Below are positions 10,399 to 22,597 of a stretch of DNA of 64,000 nt, one piece after another. The number at the start of each line of letters is the position of its first letter. The stretch's first letter is position 1. A program made the translations under genes and the position numbers. Source of the stretch: Triticum aestivum (lineage: Eukaryota; Streptophyta; Magnoliopsida; Poales; Poaceae); the NCBI RefSeq assembly GCF_018294505.1, contig NC_057814.1, positions 38,367,293 through 38,431,292 of the forward strand, written 5' to 3'. Below the pieces are notes generated by a model that made no database searches, was not told where the DNA came from, and saw only the letters and a list, made by a program, of their open reading frames with translations.

Positions 10399-12706
10399 CA
10401 CATCTGTAGTAGAAAAGGCTAGCCACAACTCCCGTTGATGGCGCGCCATTTTCCATCAACGCCAGCACTATTTTTTTTCAAATAGTGCTGGTGTCAGCAT
10501 ATTTGGCACGCCCGCTATATATGGGTAGTGCTGGCGTGGCTATTTTGTGCGACGTTACTACTATGTGGGTCCATGTGTGTCAAGCAGTTGGGAGATACTG
10601 CTGGCGTAGGCTTTGTGTACACGCCATAGATAATGTATATAGTGGTGGCGTGCCCTTTCTGGAAACGCTAGCATGCACTAAGTTTTGCCTATATATAGAA
10701 GTGTCGACAACCCTTTGTTCTCAAATACATTCACTTCCATTCTCCACAAAATAATAAACTTGATTTGTAAAACAAAATAAAACAATGTGGATGACAAATA
10801 AACTAAAAAAGATAATATTATAAAATAAAAAATAAAAAATAGCAATGGAATGGAACATGTGGACAAACGCCAGGAATAGTACATCTTCTATCTCCCCCGT
10901 GGCCTCGCCGAGTGAATCCGATTTACCCATATCCTTTTCTCTCCCCCTGTCTACCAGCGCCACCGCCACCTCCGGTCCTCGCCCGGCGTCGCCGCTCGTC
11001 ACCGCCGCCGCCACCTCCTGGTGACCAGGTGAGATCCCCTCCCCTCGCGCCCCTTTTCTTCCCCTTCCCATGTTGAATGAGTAGTGTAGCTAGAATTCGA
11101 TGCCCAAACAATATGTTCTTTTCCCTGCTCGTTGCTACAATATGTTATTCTCGTTTGTATGAATGTGTGCATACTTAGGAGGACGTATGTACCCATGGTA
11201 TTGTTCCATAGGAGATATCACCTTCCGGTTATTAAAAATTCCCGAAGGAAATGTGACGAACAATGAAAATATGAGCATAGACAGAACTTTCTGTTTCAGT
11301 TTTAAGAGATCGAGCATGAGAAAAAAATATTACACGAAGACAATTTTTTAAACATAATATATGATCTGTAGCCCAAACAAAGGAGGCCTGAGTAGTGTAG
11401 AATCCGGTTGCACACTTAGTATGTAGAATCCGATTGTTGTAATGTGCAAATGATATGCAAATGTTTTTCGTATAATGGCCCATCTACCACCATGTGAGAT
11501 ATGCAAATCAAAGTGTGCCCACCACCCTGCAACTACCGATCTGTTAGGCATATACTTCCAGCGGTGCTATGTCGTTCCTTTGGCGGTAACAACAAACCTT
11601 ATATGACAAGATATTTTTTTTGATATAACCATTAATGTTGTGTGCGTGTGTCTGTTTTTTGTTACATAGATCGTCCCATGCAATGTGAGGTTGGAATTCA
11701 ATGAGCTGACCAAAGACACTATGCTCTTCGAGGTCCCTAGGGGCCCCTAGACTATGGAGGTCGAAAAAGTACCAATGATGACGCAGCTGGGAGGAGATGA
11801 ATGAGATCGTTTCCTCACCTACAATCATCTCAATAGGGGTGAATTGATCACCTTATCCATAAGAGGGCAAAGGCCTAGGCTGACCATTATCTATGATGCC
11901 GTCTTCGACCATAGATTGCAGTTGAATGATGATGAGACCAACAACCTGTTGGACAAACTTTCGTCCCGTGGTCACTACGTCGGGTGCCATTCATAGCATG
12001 TCTGACAAGGACCAATGTAACCAACGGCCATGTCATCATATGTGTTACTTAGTGTAGACTTTGATTGATAGGGCTCCATCTCCACCTGTGCGTACGCGGC
12101 GGACATGGACGGTCGCATTGTCTTAAGCGCGATGGGGTGGGGGACATCCTCGTTGGCAAGAATCCGCACGACAGACAAGCTATCATGGGTACTATCAGGA
12201 GCACCGCATGCCATGACTTGAGGATAATGATCATTATCGGCATCATTTAAAAGAAAGTGTGTGGCTGTGCACATGTTGACAATGACTAAGTCTTAAGTAA
12301 CCTTGTTGTACTGCATGTTGACAATGACTAATCAGTAGTTAGAAATGTTTGTGAGACATATGATTGTTGGATATGATATTGTCTATATAATTATGTATGT
12401 TTGGCATTGTGCCGTTTCTGGTCTATATAATTGTCTATGTGATCGTCACCTGCTATATGCAGGTACATATAATTTTTTCGCTGCAAAATCTGTTGCTCGC
12501 GTACTAGTCAAGCTGGGCGCCGGTAGGTGAGGAAAAATACTGCTGCTGTTGCTCCACGTGGTACGCTATCAACATGTGAAATACGTCTGACGTGGGCTTC
12601 AACACCACCACCAATTTTTAATAATGGCTCCATGTTGATGGTGTCGTGTGTCCACGCCAGCAGGGCCCTTTTTGGCACGCCATAGCTAGGCTGTTCTGCA
12701 CTAGTG
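10399..12706. mobile_element. CACTA-like non-autonomous element, about 2.3 kb
   Basis: The right end reads, inverted, CACTAGTGCAGAACAGCCTA (12706 inward). The left end (CACATCTGTAGTAGAAAAGGC) is a degraded match. Both ends carry clustered subterminal copies of GCTGGCGTG or its inverse CACGCCAGC (near 10458, 10487, 10529, 10600, 10640 and 12655), the usual architecture for CACTA transposase binding. No transposase is present. The left terminus and the 3 bp duplication are not certain. Confidence 0.55.
11842..11997 (+). pseudogene. possible captured exon inside the CACTA-like element
   Basis: An open stretch of about 51 codons ends in TAG at 11995-11997 and has coding-like composition (DAVFDHRLQLNDDETNNLLD). 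An in-frame TGA lies just upstream near 11802, so no full gene is present. A GC-rich segment at 10923-11050 could be a captured 5' exon/leader ending in a donor-like CAG|GTGAG. CACTA elements often carry host gene pieces, but the parent gene is not recognised here. Confidence 0.3.
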
Positions 12707-12855
12707 CATGTTCAATATAATGTACACATGATGGCTAGCTTGATAATGCACTTAAGCCTGCAACTAGTTAATTGTATCATGTTCGTGCAAAGCTGGTGAG
12801 AGAGTGGTTTGGCATAAGACCTGTGGCGGGTCGATCCTGTGATGTTTGTGCTCGG

Positions 12856-14435
12856 TGATACGTCTCCAACGTATCTATAATTTTTGATTGTTGCATGTTA
12901 TTGTATATTCTGTTTTGGATGTTTAATGGGCTTTATTATACACTTTAATATTATTTTTGGGACTAACCTACTACCCCAAGGCCTAGTGCAAATTGCTGTT
13001 TTTTTGCCTATTTCAGTGTTTCGCAGAAAAGAAATATCAAATGGAGTTCAAACGGAATGAACCCTCCGGGAGAGTTATTTTTGGAACAAACGTGATCCAG
13101 AGGACTTGGAGTGGACGTCAGAAACCAACGAGGAGGCCACGAGGTAGGGAGGCGCGCCTGCCCCCCTGGCACGCCCCCACCCTCGTGGGCCCCTCGTGGC
13201 TCCAGCGACCTACTTCTTCCTCCTATATATACCTACGTACCCCGAAACCATCGAGGAGCACCCCGAACCCTATTTCCACCGCCGCAACCTTCTGTACCCA
13301 TGAGATCCCATCTTGGGGCCTTTTTCGACGCTCCGCCGGAGGGGGCATCGATCACGGAGGGCTTCTACATCAACACCATAGCCTCTCCGATGATGTGTGA
13401 GTAGTTCACCTCGGACCTTCGGGTCCATAGTTATTAGCTAGATGGCTTCTTCTCTCTCTTTGGATCTCAATACAAAGTTCACCTCGATCTTCTTGGAGAT
13501 CTATTCGATGTAACTCTTTTTTGCGGTGTGTTTGTCGAGATCCGATGAATTGTGGGTTTATGATAAAGATTATCTATGAACAATATTTGAATCTTCTCTG
13601 AATTCTTTTATGTATGATTGGTTATCTTTGCAAGTCTCTTCGAATTATCAGTCTGGTTTGGCCTACTAGATTGATCTTTCTTGCAATGGGAGAAGTGCTT
13701 ATCTTTGGGTTCAATCTTGCGTTGCTCGATCCTAGTGATAGAAGGGGAAACGACACGTATTGTATTGTTGCCATCGAGGATAAAAAGATGGGGTTTATAT
13801 AATATTGCTTGGGTTTATCCCCCTACATCATGTCATCTTGCCTAATGCGTTACTCTGTTCTTATGAACTTAGTACTCTAGATGCATGCTAGATAGTGGTC
13901 GATGTGTGGAGTAATAGTAGTAGATGCAGGCAGGAGTCGGTCTACTTGTTGCGGACGTGATGCCTATATACATGATCATGCCTAGATATTCTCATAACTA
14001 TGCTAAATTCTATCAATTGCTCGACAGTAATTTGTTCACCCACAGTAATACTTATGCTATCTTGAGAGAAGCCACTAGTGAAACCTATGGCCCCGGGTCT
14101 ATTTTCCATCATATTAATCTTCCGTCAACTAGTTATTTCTTTCGCCGTTTATTTTGCAATCTTTACTTTTAATCTTTATCATAAAAATACCAAAAATATT
14201 ATCTTATCATCTCTATCAGATCTCACTTTTGCAAGTGGCCGTGAAGGGATTGACAACCCCTTTATCACGTTGGTTGCAAGGTTCTTATTTGTTTATGTAG
14301 GTACGAGGGACTTGCGTGTGGCCTCCTACTGGATTGATACCTTGGTTCTCAAAAACTGAGGGAAATACTTAGACCACTTTGCTACATCACCCTTTCCTCT
14401 TCAAGGGAAAACCAACGCATGCTCAAGAGGTAGCA
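12856..14435 (+). repeat. 5' LTR of the Athila-like element (1.58 kb)
   Basis: Starts TGATACGTC and ends ...GAGGTAGCA directly before the PBS. A TATA-like CCTATATATACC (near 13221) is followed by a conserved leader. The same sequence reappears forward at 19645-20100 and inverted at 20101-20866. Confidence 0.9.
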
Positions 14436-14446
14436 AGAAGGATTTC

Positions 14447-14464
14447 TGGCGCCATTGCCGGGGA
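14447..14464 (+). promoter_or_regulatory. primer binding site of the Athila-like element
   Basis: TGGCGCCATTGCCGGGGA begins 12 bases after the LTR end. It matches the PBS type usual in Athila-group plant elements, thought to pair with tRNA-Asp. One substitution relative to the usual TGGCGCCGTTGCCGGGGA is apparent from memory. Confidence 0.75.
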
Positions 14465-14655
14465 GTCTACGCACAAGTCAAGACATACCAAGTACCCATC
14501 ACAAACTCTTATCCCTCGCATTACATTATTTGCCATTTCCTCTAGTTTTCCTCTCCCCCACTTCACCCTTGCCATTTTATTCGCCCTCTTTTCCGTTCGC
14601 TTTTTCTTTTGCTTGCTTCTTGTTTGCTTGTGTGTTGGATTGCTTGCTTGTCACA

Positions 14656-15477
14656 ATGGCTCAAGATAATACTAAATTGTGTGACTTTGCCAATACCAAC
14701 AACAATCATTTTCTTAGCGCTCCGATTGCTCCTCTTACCGATGCTGAATCTTGTGAAATTAATGCTGCTTTGCTGAATTTTGTCATGAAAGATTATTTCG
14801 CCAGCCTTCCTAGTGAAGATGCTACTACCCATCTAAATAGCTTTGTTGATTTGTGCGATATGCAAATGAAGAAAGATGTGGAGAATGATATTGTTAAATT
14901 GAAGCTATTTCTTTTTTCGCTTAGAGATCGTGCTAAAACTTGGTTTTCGTCTTTGCCTAAAAATAGTATTGATTCCTGGAATAAGTGCAAAGATGATTTT
15001 ATCTCTAAGTATTTTCCTCCCGCTAAGATCATCTCTCTTAGAAACGATATTATGAATTTTAAGCAACTTGATCATGAACATGTTGCACAACCTTGGGAGA
15101 GGATGAAATTAATGATACGTAATTGCCCTACACATGGTTTGAATTTATGGATGATTATACAAAAAATTTATGCCGGATTGAATTTTGCTTCTAGAAATCT
15201 TTTAGATTCGGCCGCGGGAGGCACTTTTATGGAAATCACTTTAGGAGAAGCTACTAAACTCCTAGATAATATTATGGTTAATTATTCTCAATGGCACACT
15301 GAAAGATATACTAGTAAAAAGGTGCATGCAATTGAAGAGATTAATGTTTTGAGTGGAAAGATGGATGAACTTATGATTTTTTTTGCTAATAAGAGTGTTT
15401 CTTCTGATCCTAATGATATGTCTTTGTCTACTTTGATTGAGAGTAATAATGAATCTATGGTTAAATTTTGTTGGTAG
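14656..15477 (+). CDS. Athila-like gag, truncated by a frameshift
   Basis: The ATG at 14656 (MAQDNTKLC) is chosen because it fits gag. The frame is open upstream to a TTG at 14455, but those residues are leader. The gag domain shows the retrotransposon gag pattern (DRAKTWFSSLP, then WNKCKDDFISKYFPP at about residues 95-125). The frame ends at TAG 15475-15477. The expected continuation is in another frame from about 15470, so one base is missing, most simply from the T run at 15466-15469. The protein would form the particle shell. There is no CCHC knuckle in this stretch. Confidence 0.8.
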   Translation: MAQDNTKLCDFANTNNNHFLSAPIAPLTDAESCEINAALLNFVMKDYFASLPSEDATTHLNSFVDLCDMQMKKDVENDIVKLKLFLFSLRDRAKTWFSSLPKNSIDSWNKCKDDFISKYFPPAKIISLRNDIMNFKQLDHEHVAQPWERMKLMIRNCPTHGLNLWMIIQKIYAGLNFASRNLLDSAAGGTFMEITLGEATKLLDNIMVNYSQWHTERYTSKKVHAIEEINVLSGKMDELMIFFANKSVSSDPNDMSLSTLIESNNESMVKFCW

Positions 15478-16735
15478 GAATAATTTTGGGAACAACACTT
15501 ATAGAGAAAACTTTAATCCTAGGCCGTATCCTAGTAATTCCTCTAATAATTATGGTAATTCCTACAACAACTCTGATGGAAATGTTAATAAGATGCCCTC
15601 TGATTTTGAGACTAGTGTTAAAGAATTTATGATTTCTCAAAAGAATTTCAATGCTTTGCTTGAAGAAAAATTGCCTAAGATTGATAGGTTGGCTAGGAAC
15701 GTGGATAGAATTTCTCTTGATGTTGATTCTTCGAAACTTAGATCTATTCCACCTAAGCACGATATCAATGAGTCTCTCAAAGCTATGAGAATTTCCATTG
15801 ATGAGTGCAAAGAAAGAACCACCAGGATGCATGCTAAGAATGATTGCTTTGTAAAAGCGTGTTCTTCTAGTTTTCATGATAATAAGGATGAAGATCTAAA
15901 AGTGATTGATGTGTCCCCTATTAAATCTTTGTTTTGCAATATGAATCTTGATAATGATGGGACTGGAGATGAGTCAACTTTAGTTAAAAGGTGTCCCAAT
16001 GATTCGGAGTTTTTAGATCTTGATGCAAAAATTGGTAAAAGTGGGATGGAAGAGGTCAAAACTTTACATAGCAATGAACCCACTATCTTGGATTTCAAGG
16101 AATTTAATTATGATAATTGTTATTTAAGAGATTTTATTTCCTTGTTGCAATCCGTGCTAAATTCTCCACACGCTTATAGTCAAAATAAAGCTTTTACCAA
16201 ACATATCGTTGATGCGTTAATGCAATCCTATGAAAAAAAACTTGAATTAGATGTTTCTATCCCTAGAAAACTTTATGATGAGTGGGAACCGACTATTAAA
16301 ATTAAAATTAAATATCATGAATGCTATGCTTTGTGTGATTTGGGTGCTACTGTTTCCACGATTCCAAAAACTTTATGTGATTTGCTAGGTTTCCGTGAAT
16401 TTGATGATTGTTCTTTAAACTTGCACCTTGCTGATTCCACCATTAAGAAACCTATGGGAAGAATTAATGATGTTCTTATTGTAGCGAATAGGAACTATGT
16501 GCCCGTAGATTTCATTGTCCTTGATATAGATTGCAATCCTTCATGTCCTATTATTCTTGGTAGACCTTTCCTTAGAACGATTGGTGCAATTATTGATATG
16601 AAGGAAGGGAATATTAGATTCCAATTTCCGTTAAGGAAAGGCATGGAACACTTTCCTAGAAAGAAAATTAAATTACCTTATGAATCCATTATGAAAGCTA
16701 CTTATGGATTGCATGCCAAAGATGGCAATACCTAG
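15437..16735 (+). CDS. gag C-terminus and retropepsin-like protease (Athila-like), frame-shifted from gag
   Basis: An open frame of 432 codons with no real initiation codon at its 5' end (the first usable triplet is TTG). It continues the gag frame after a one-base loss. An Asn-rich linker comes first, followed by an acidic region. The retropepsin-like motif DLGATVSTIP is near residues 309-318, with the usual second motif ILGRPFLRTIGAIID about 65 residues on. The fold-defining D-(S/T)-G is replaced by DLGAT, as is common in Athila-group proteases. The frame stops at TAG 16733-16735 and no polymerase follows. Confidence 0.75.
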   Translation: MRVIMNLWLNFVGRNNFGNNTYRENFNPRPYPSNSSNNYGNSYNNSDGNVNKMPSDFETSVKEFMISQKNFNALLEEKLPKIDRLARNVDRISLDVDSSKLRSIPPKHDINESLKAMRISIDECKERTTRMHAKNDCFVKACSSSFHDNKDEDLKVIDVSPIKSLFCNMNLDNDGTGDESTLVKRCPNDSEFLDLDAKIGKSGMEEVKTLHSNEPTILDFKEFNYDNCYLRDFISLLQSVLNSPHAYSQNKAFTKHIVDALMQSYEKKLELDVSIPRKLYDEWEPTIKIKIKYHECYALCDLGATVSTIPKTLCDLLGFREFDDCSLNLHLADSTIKKPMGRINDVLIVANRNYVPVDFIVLDIDCNPSCPIILGRPFLRTIGAIIDMKEGNIRFQFPLRKGMEHFPRKKIKLPYESIMKATYGLHAKDGNT

Positions 16736-19644
16736 ATCTATCCTTGCCTTTATGCCTAGCTAGGAGCGTTAAAATATAGCGCTTGTTGGGAGGCAACCCA
16801 ATTTTATTTTAGTTTCTTTCTTTTTGGTTCTGTTTAGTAATAAATATTTGATCTAACCTCTGGTTATATTTTTTGTGTGTGTTTTAATTAGTGTTTGTGT
16901 CAAGTAAAACCTATAGGATCTTCTTGGATGATAGTTATTTGATCTTGCTGAAAAAGTCAGAAACTTTCTTCTCACAAAAACAATTGTTAAAAATCACCAG
17001 AACGTGATAAAATACTGATTCCAATTGCAGAAGATCAATAAAAAAATTATCTAGGTCTTCCTATTTTGGTAGATTTTTCTGAGTTACAGAAGTTTGCGTT
17101 AGATACAGATTACTACAGACTGTTCTGTTTTTGACAGATTCTGTTTTTCGTGTGTTGTTTGCTTATTTTGATGAATCTATGGATAGTAATGGTGTTTATG
17201 AACCATAGAGAAGTTGGAATACAGTAGGTTTAACACCAATAAAAATAAAGAATGAGTTCATTACAGTACCTTAAAGTGGTGGTTTGTTTTATTTCGCTAA
17301 CGGAGCTCATGAGATTTTCTGTTAAGTTTTGTGTTGTGAAGTTTTCAAGTTTTGGGTAAAGATTTGATGGATTATGGAACAAGTAGTGGCAAGAGCCTAA
17401 GCTTGGGTTTTCCCAAGGCACCCCAAGGTAAAATTCAAGGACAACCAAAATCCTAAGCTTGGGGATGCCCCGGAAGGCATACCCTCTTTTGACTTCGTCC
17501 ATCGGTAACTTTACTTGGAGCTATATTTTTATTCACCACATGATATGTGTTTTGCTTGGAACGTCTTGTATGATTTGAGTCTTTGCTTTTTAGTTTACCA
17601 TAATCATCCTTTCTGTACACACCTTTTGGGAGATACACACATTAATCGGAATTCATTAGAATACTCTATGTGCTTCACTTATATCTTTTGAGTTAGAAAT
17701 TTTTGCTCTAGTGCTTCACTTATATCTTTTAGAGCACGGCGGCGGTTTTATTTTACAGCAATAATTGATCTCTCATGGTTCACTTATATTATTTTGAGAG
17801 TCCTTTAGAACGGCATGGTAGTTTGCTTTGGTTAAAATTTTAGTCCTAATATGATAGGCATCCAAGATGGATATAATAAGAACTTTCATATAAGTGCATT
17901 GAATATTAAGAGAAGTTTGATACTTGATGATTGTTTTGAGATATGAAGATGGTGATATTAGAGTCATGCTAGTTGAGTAGTTGTGAATTTGAGAAATACT
18001 TGTTCTAAAGTTTGTGATTCCCGTAGCATGCACGTATGGTGAACCATTATGTGATGAAGTCGGAGCATGATTTATTTATTGATTGTCTTCCTTATGAGTG
18101 GCGGTCGGGGACGAGCGATGGTATTTTCCTACAAATCTATCCCCCTAGGAGCATGCGCGTAGTACTTCGTTTCGATAACTAATAGATTTTTGCAATAAGT
18201 ATGTGAGTTCTTTATGACTAATGTTGAGTCCATGGATTATACGCACTCTCACCCTTCCATCATTGCTAGCCTCTTCGGTACCGTGCATTGCCCTTTCTCA
18301 CCTTGAGAGTTGGTGCCAACTTCGCCAGTGCATCCAAACCCCGTGATATGATACGCTCTATCACACATAAGCCTCCTTATATCTTCCTCAAAACAGCCAC
18401 CATACCTACCTATTATGGCATTTCCATAGCCATTCCGAGATATATTGCCATGCAACTTTCCACCGTTCCGTTTATTATGACACGCATCATCATTGTCATA
18501 TTGCCTTGCATGATCATGTAGTTGACATCGTATTTGTGGCAAAGCCACCATGCCTAATTTTTCATACATGTCACTCTTGATTCATTGCATATCCCGGTAC
18601 ACCGCCGGAGGCATTCACATAGAGTCATATTTTGTTCTAAGTATCGAGTTGTAATTCTTGAGTTGTAAGTAAATAAAAGTGTGGTGATCATCATTATTAG
18701 AGCATTGTCCCATGTGAGGAAAGGATGATGGAGACTATGATTCCCCCACAAGTCGGGATGAGACTCCGGACAAAATAAAAAAAGAGAAAAAGAGGCCATA
18801 AAAAGATAGAAGAAGGCCCAAATAAAAAAAATATAAAAAAATGAGAGAAAAAGAGAGAAGGGACAATGTTACTATCCTTTTTCCACACTTGTGCTTCAAA
18901 GTAGCACCATGATCTTCATGATAGAGAGTCTCCTATGTTGTCACTTTCATATACTAGTGCGAATTTTACATTATAGAACTTGGCTTGTATATTCCAATGA
19001 TGGGCTTCCTCAAAATGACCTAGGTCTTCGTGAGCAAGCGAGTTGGATGCACACACACTTAGTTTTTTTTGTTGAGCTTTCATACACTTATAGCTCTAGT
19101 GCATCCGTTGCATGGCAATCCCTACTCACTCACATTGATATCTATTGATGGGCATCTCCATAGCCCGTTGATACGCCTAGTTGATGTGAGACTATCTTCC
19201 TCTTTTTTTGTCTTCTCCACAACCACCATTCTATTCCACATATAGTGCTATGTCCATGGCTCACGCTCATGTATTGCGTGAAGATTGAAATAGTTTGAGA
19301 ACATCAAAAGTATGAAACCATTGTTTGGCTTGTCATCGGGGTTGTGCATGATTAAATACTTTGTGTGATGAAGATAGAGCATAGCCAGACTATATGATTT
19401 CGTAGGGATAACTTTCTTTGGCCATGTTATTTTGAGAAGACATGATTGCTTTGTTAGTATGCTTGAAGTATTATTATTTTTATGTCAATATTAAACTTTC
19501 GTCTTGAATCTTTCGGATCTGAACATTCATGCCACAATAAAGAAAATTACATTGAGAAAAATGCTAGGTAGCATTCCACATCAAAAATTCTGTTTTTATC
19601 ATTTACCTACTTGAGGACGAGTAGGAATTAAGCTTGGGGATGCT
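16736..19644 (+). other. non-coding internal region of the Athila-like element
   Basis: The 2.9 kb between protease and 3' LTR shows no RT or integrase motif. It contains the short phrase GCGCTTGTTGGGAGGCAACC at about 16780 and an A/G-rich block at 18770-18870. Short ORFs here are not supported. The region probably replaces pol in this non-autonomous lineage. Confidence 0.6.
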
Positions 19645-20100
19645 TGATACGTCTCCAACGTATCTATAATTTTTGATTGTTCCATGCTATTATATATTCT
19701 GTTTTGGATGTTTAATGGGCTTTATTATACACTTTTATATTATTTTTGGGACTAACCTACTAACCCAAGGCCCGGTGCAAATTGCTGTTTTTTTGCCTAT
19801 TTCGGTGTTTCGCAGAAAAGGAATATCAAACGGAGTTCAAACGGAATGAAACCTTCGGGAGAGTTATTTTTGGGAGAAACATGATCCATAGGACTTGGAG
19901 TGGACGTCAAGAAATCAACGAGGAGGCCATGAGGCAGGGAGGCGCGCCTGCCCCCCTGGGCGCGCCCCCACCCTCGTGGGCCCCTCATGGCTCCACCGAC
20001 CTACTTCTTCCTCCTATATATACCTATGTACCCCGAAACCATCGAGGACCACCACGAAACCCTATTTCCACCACCGTAACCTTCTGTATCCGTGAGATCC
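19645..20100 (+). repeat. 3' LTR of the Athila-like element, truncated
   Basis: Matches 12856 to about 13305 in the same orientation with scattered differences. It stops abruptly at 20100, where an inverted LTR end begins. The distal 1.1 kb of this LTR is missing from the window. Confidence 0.9.
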
Positions 20101-20866
20101 TGCTACCTCTTGAGCACTGCGTGGTTTTCCCTTGAAGAGGAAAGGGTGATGCAGCAAAGTAGCGTAAGTATTTCCCTCAGTTTTTGAGAACCAAGGTATC
20201 AATCCAGTAGGAGGCTACACACGAGTCCCTCGCACCTACACAAACAAATAAATCCTCGCAACCAACGCGGTAAGGGGTTGTCAATCCCTAGACGGTCACT
20301 TACGAGAGTGAGATCTGATAGATATGATAAGATAATATTTTTTGGTATTTTTGTGATAAAGATGCAAAGTAAAATAAAAGGCAACGAAAATAACTAAGTG
20401 TTGGAAGATTAATATGATGGAAAATAGACCCGGGGGGCATAGGTTTCACTAGTGGCTTCTCTCGAGAGCATAAGTATTTACGGTGGGTGAACAAATTACT
20501 GTTGAGCAATTGACATAATTGAGCATAGTTATGAGAATATCTAGGCATGATCATGTATATAGGCATCACGTCCGAAACAAGTAGACCGACTCCTGCCTGC
20601 ATCTACTACTATTACTCCACACATCGACCGCTATCCAGCATGCATCTAGAGTATTAAGTTCATAAGAACAGAGTAACGCTTTAAGCAAGATGACATGATG
20701 TAGAGGGATAAACTCATGCAATATGATATATACCCCATCTTGTTATCCTCGATGGCAACAATACTATACGTGCCTTGCTGCCCCTACTGTCAGTGGGAAA
20801 GGACACCGAAAGATTGAACCCAAAGCTAAGCACTTCTCCCATTGCAAGAAAGATCAATCTAGTAGG
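20101..20866 (-). repeat. inverted partial LTR of the same Athila-like family
   Basis: From 20101 (TGCTACCTCTTGAGC) the sequence is the inverse of the LTR 3' end (compare 14435 going left to about 13665), with differences. It begins exactly at the LTR terminus, consistent with a second family member inserted in opposite orientation and then truncated near 20866. Confidence 0.88.
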
Positions 20867-21090
20867 GACTCTCAAGAAATTACCATGTTAATTAGAAAAT
20901 AGGAGGCGTTAAACTCTGGTGGGACCAAGTGGTAACAGCCAGATTTAATCCCAAGAAATTACCATGTTATTTCATATCACATACGGCTGTTGGAAGACTA
21001 TCGAACACATACGTATAGATGTAGGACTCTTCTATCAAAAAAAGTAGGACTCCTTTTTTATCATGTGGTTCAGCCGTACGTATAGAAGTA
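20867..21090. other. unassigned junction sequence with a short repeated motif
   Basis: No gene. The motif AGTAGGACTCCTTTTT occurs at about 21045-21060 and again at 21088-21103, where it forms the left duplication of the next insertion. Confidence 0.4.
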
Positions 21091-21104
21091 GGACTCCTTT
21101 TTAA

Positions 21105-22597
21105 AAAAAACCGCGAATAGGCAAAGCTTGCGTATCATTCATGATAGGTAGAAGAGAAATTACATAGACATACAAGAGGAAAAGAGAGAAACACCACACA
21201 AGGTGTGGGAAAGACACAAGAAGGGATACAACACATCATAGACTCTCCTAGCTCGAACTCCAGCCTGCGGCAAAGAGAAGAGATACAAAGGTATCTGGGC
21301 CGCATCACGACCAACGCCGGGCACCATCACCGCACGGCCACGCCTCCAGGACGAACCAAATCAACGTACCTCAAACCTAAGTGCCTAGAGGATCGGCAAG
21401 TGGGGTGCAGGATCTGGCCGAACTAGGAGGAGAAGCCACGAAGAGAGCGTCGTCGAGGCCGTACATAGTGCCCCGGATGCCCACGCCAAGAGGAGCAGCC
21501 CGGACCAACAAAGCATCTGAAGTCTTCAAATCCAACACCTAACACACCACGAGCAACAAGACAGTGCCTTCATGAAGGATACAACGCCGAGCCGCCGTCG
21601 CTGTCCGGTCTAGCCGACTAGATCTAGGGTTTCCCCCGATACTCGTGTAGGGGCGTAGAGACGAGGCCATGGTGGCACCTCCAAGAAGGAAATGGCACCC
21701 GCAGGTGTTGCTGCCACCAGCATCGGCAAGCCGTGCAAGGCTTTCGCCTGGCCAAATTCCGCACAATCCCAAAGGTTGGTGGATCAAGATTCAGAGACAA
21801 GAAAACCAAAGCAGGCTGAGACCACAACCACCGGAAGGAGAGCCGCGCCAATCACCGGGAAGATGACATTGGGCACTGCTGGACACACCACCACACACAG
21901 CCACCACGGGGCTCGATCCACCATTCACGGCACACCACAACCAGCACAAGGGAGATGCATGGCTGGGAGACTAGGACGAGGCTCCGCCACCGGGAAGACG
22001 CCGGGCAGCCGGAGGCCAGGGGGATCAGCCCCACCCCGGCCAGCCAGAGAGGAGGCACGGCCGAGACAAGGTCCTGCCGCCGGGAGGACGCCGGACAGCC
22101 AAGGATGGGGGGTCGGGTGGCCGGGCGAGGTGGTGCGTAGGGGAGGGCGGGGGAGGGGGGACGCACCGCGTCAGGGCACCGCTGGTGACGACGGCGGGGA
22201 GGGACCGCGGCGACGGCGCCAGATCTGACGCCGGAGGGGCACCGCCGGGACGGCCAACCAGGAGGTGCGGGGAGGAGGGATCACCGGATCCACCACAAGG
22301 AAGAGTGTCGCCGGCTGCTAGGCCGCCGGGAAGGGCGCCGACGAGCCACCCGCCGGCGGACCACCAGCCGCGGGGCCCCGCGGGAGGAGAGGAGAGCCGC
22401 GCCACGGGGGGAAGGCCCCGCCGCTGCCGCCACGACGCGGGCTTCGCCCGGTGGTGGCCTCCGGCGGTGGCGAGGGGATTAGCTGGAGAAGGGGGGGCCG
22501 GCGGCGGCGCGGTTGGGGGCTGCCGCCCGTGTCGCCTACCCTACGCGACGCGGGGGCGAGCGGGAGCAGGATTGTGACACAGGACAACTACCAAGTT
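21105..22597 (-). mobile_element. GC-rich retroposon-like insertion with 14 bp duplication
   Basis: GGACTCCTTTTTAA flanks the segment at 21091-21104 and 22598-22611, and the match extends leftward with one mismatch (AAGTA/AAGTT). A duplication this long, with a T-rich or A-rich edge on the left, fits target-primed insertion of a retroposon on the minus strand. The 1.5 kb body is very GC-rich toward its right end and has low-complexity ORFs on all frames. I found no RT, zinc-knuckle or tRNA-like promoter, so the class is uncertain. A processed gene copy or LINE-derived fragment are alternatives. Confidence 0.45.

Larger units (their letters stand above)
12856..20100 (+). mobile_element. Athila-like Ty3/gypsy element, gag-protease only
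   Basis: The 5' LTR (12856-14435) is followed by a PBS, a gag ORF and a gag-C/protease ORF. About 2.9 kb without coding capacity follows, then a purine-rich AAGCTTGGGGATGC and the start of the 3' LTR at 19645. Both LTRs begin TGATACGTCTCCAACGTATC, an LTR start I associate with very abundant Triticeae gypsy families. No RT, RNase H or integrase is seen, so it is non-autonomous (TR-GAG-like). The left flank CTCGG (12851-12855) is the candidate duplication. The right end was lost. Confidence 0.85.

Noticed and set aside
14455..14655. N-terminal extension of the Athila-like gag
   Set aside because: Starts at TTG and spans the PBS; the encoded hydrophobic stretch is leader sequence, and the ATG at 14656 fits gag.
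21692..22587. ORFs up to 178 codons on both strands
   Set aside because: Low-complexity, GC-rich, mutually overlapping; no recognised domain.
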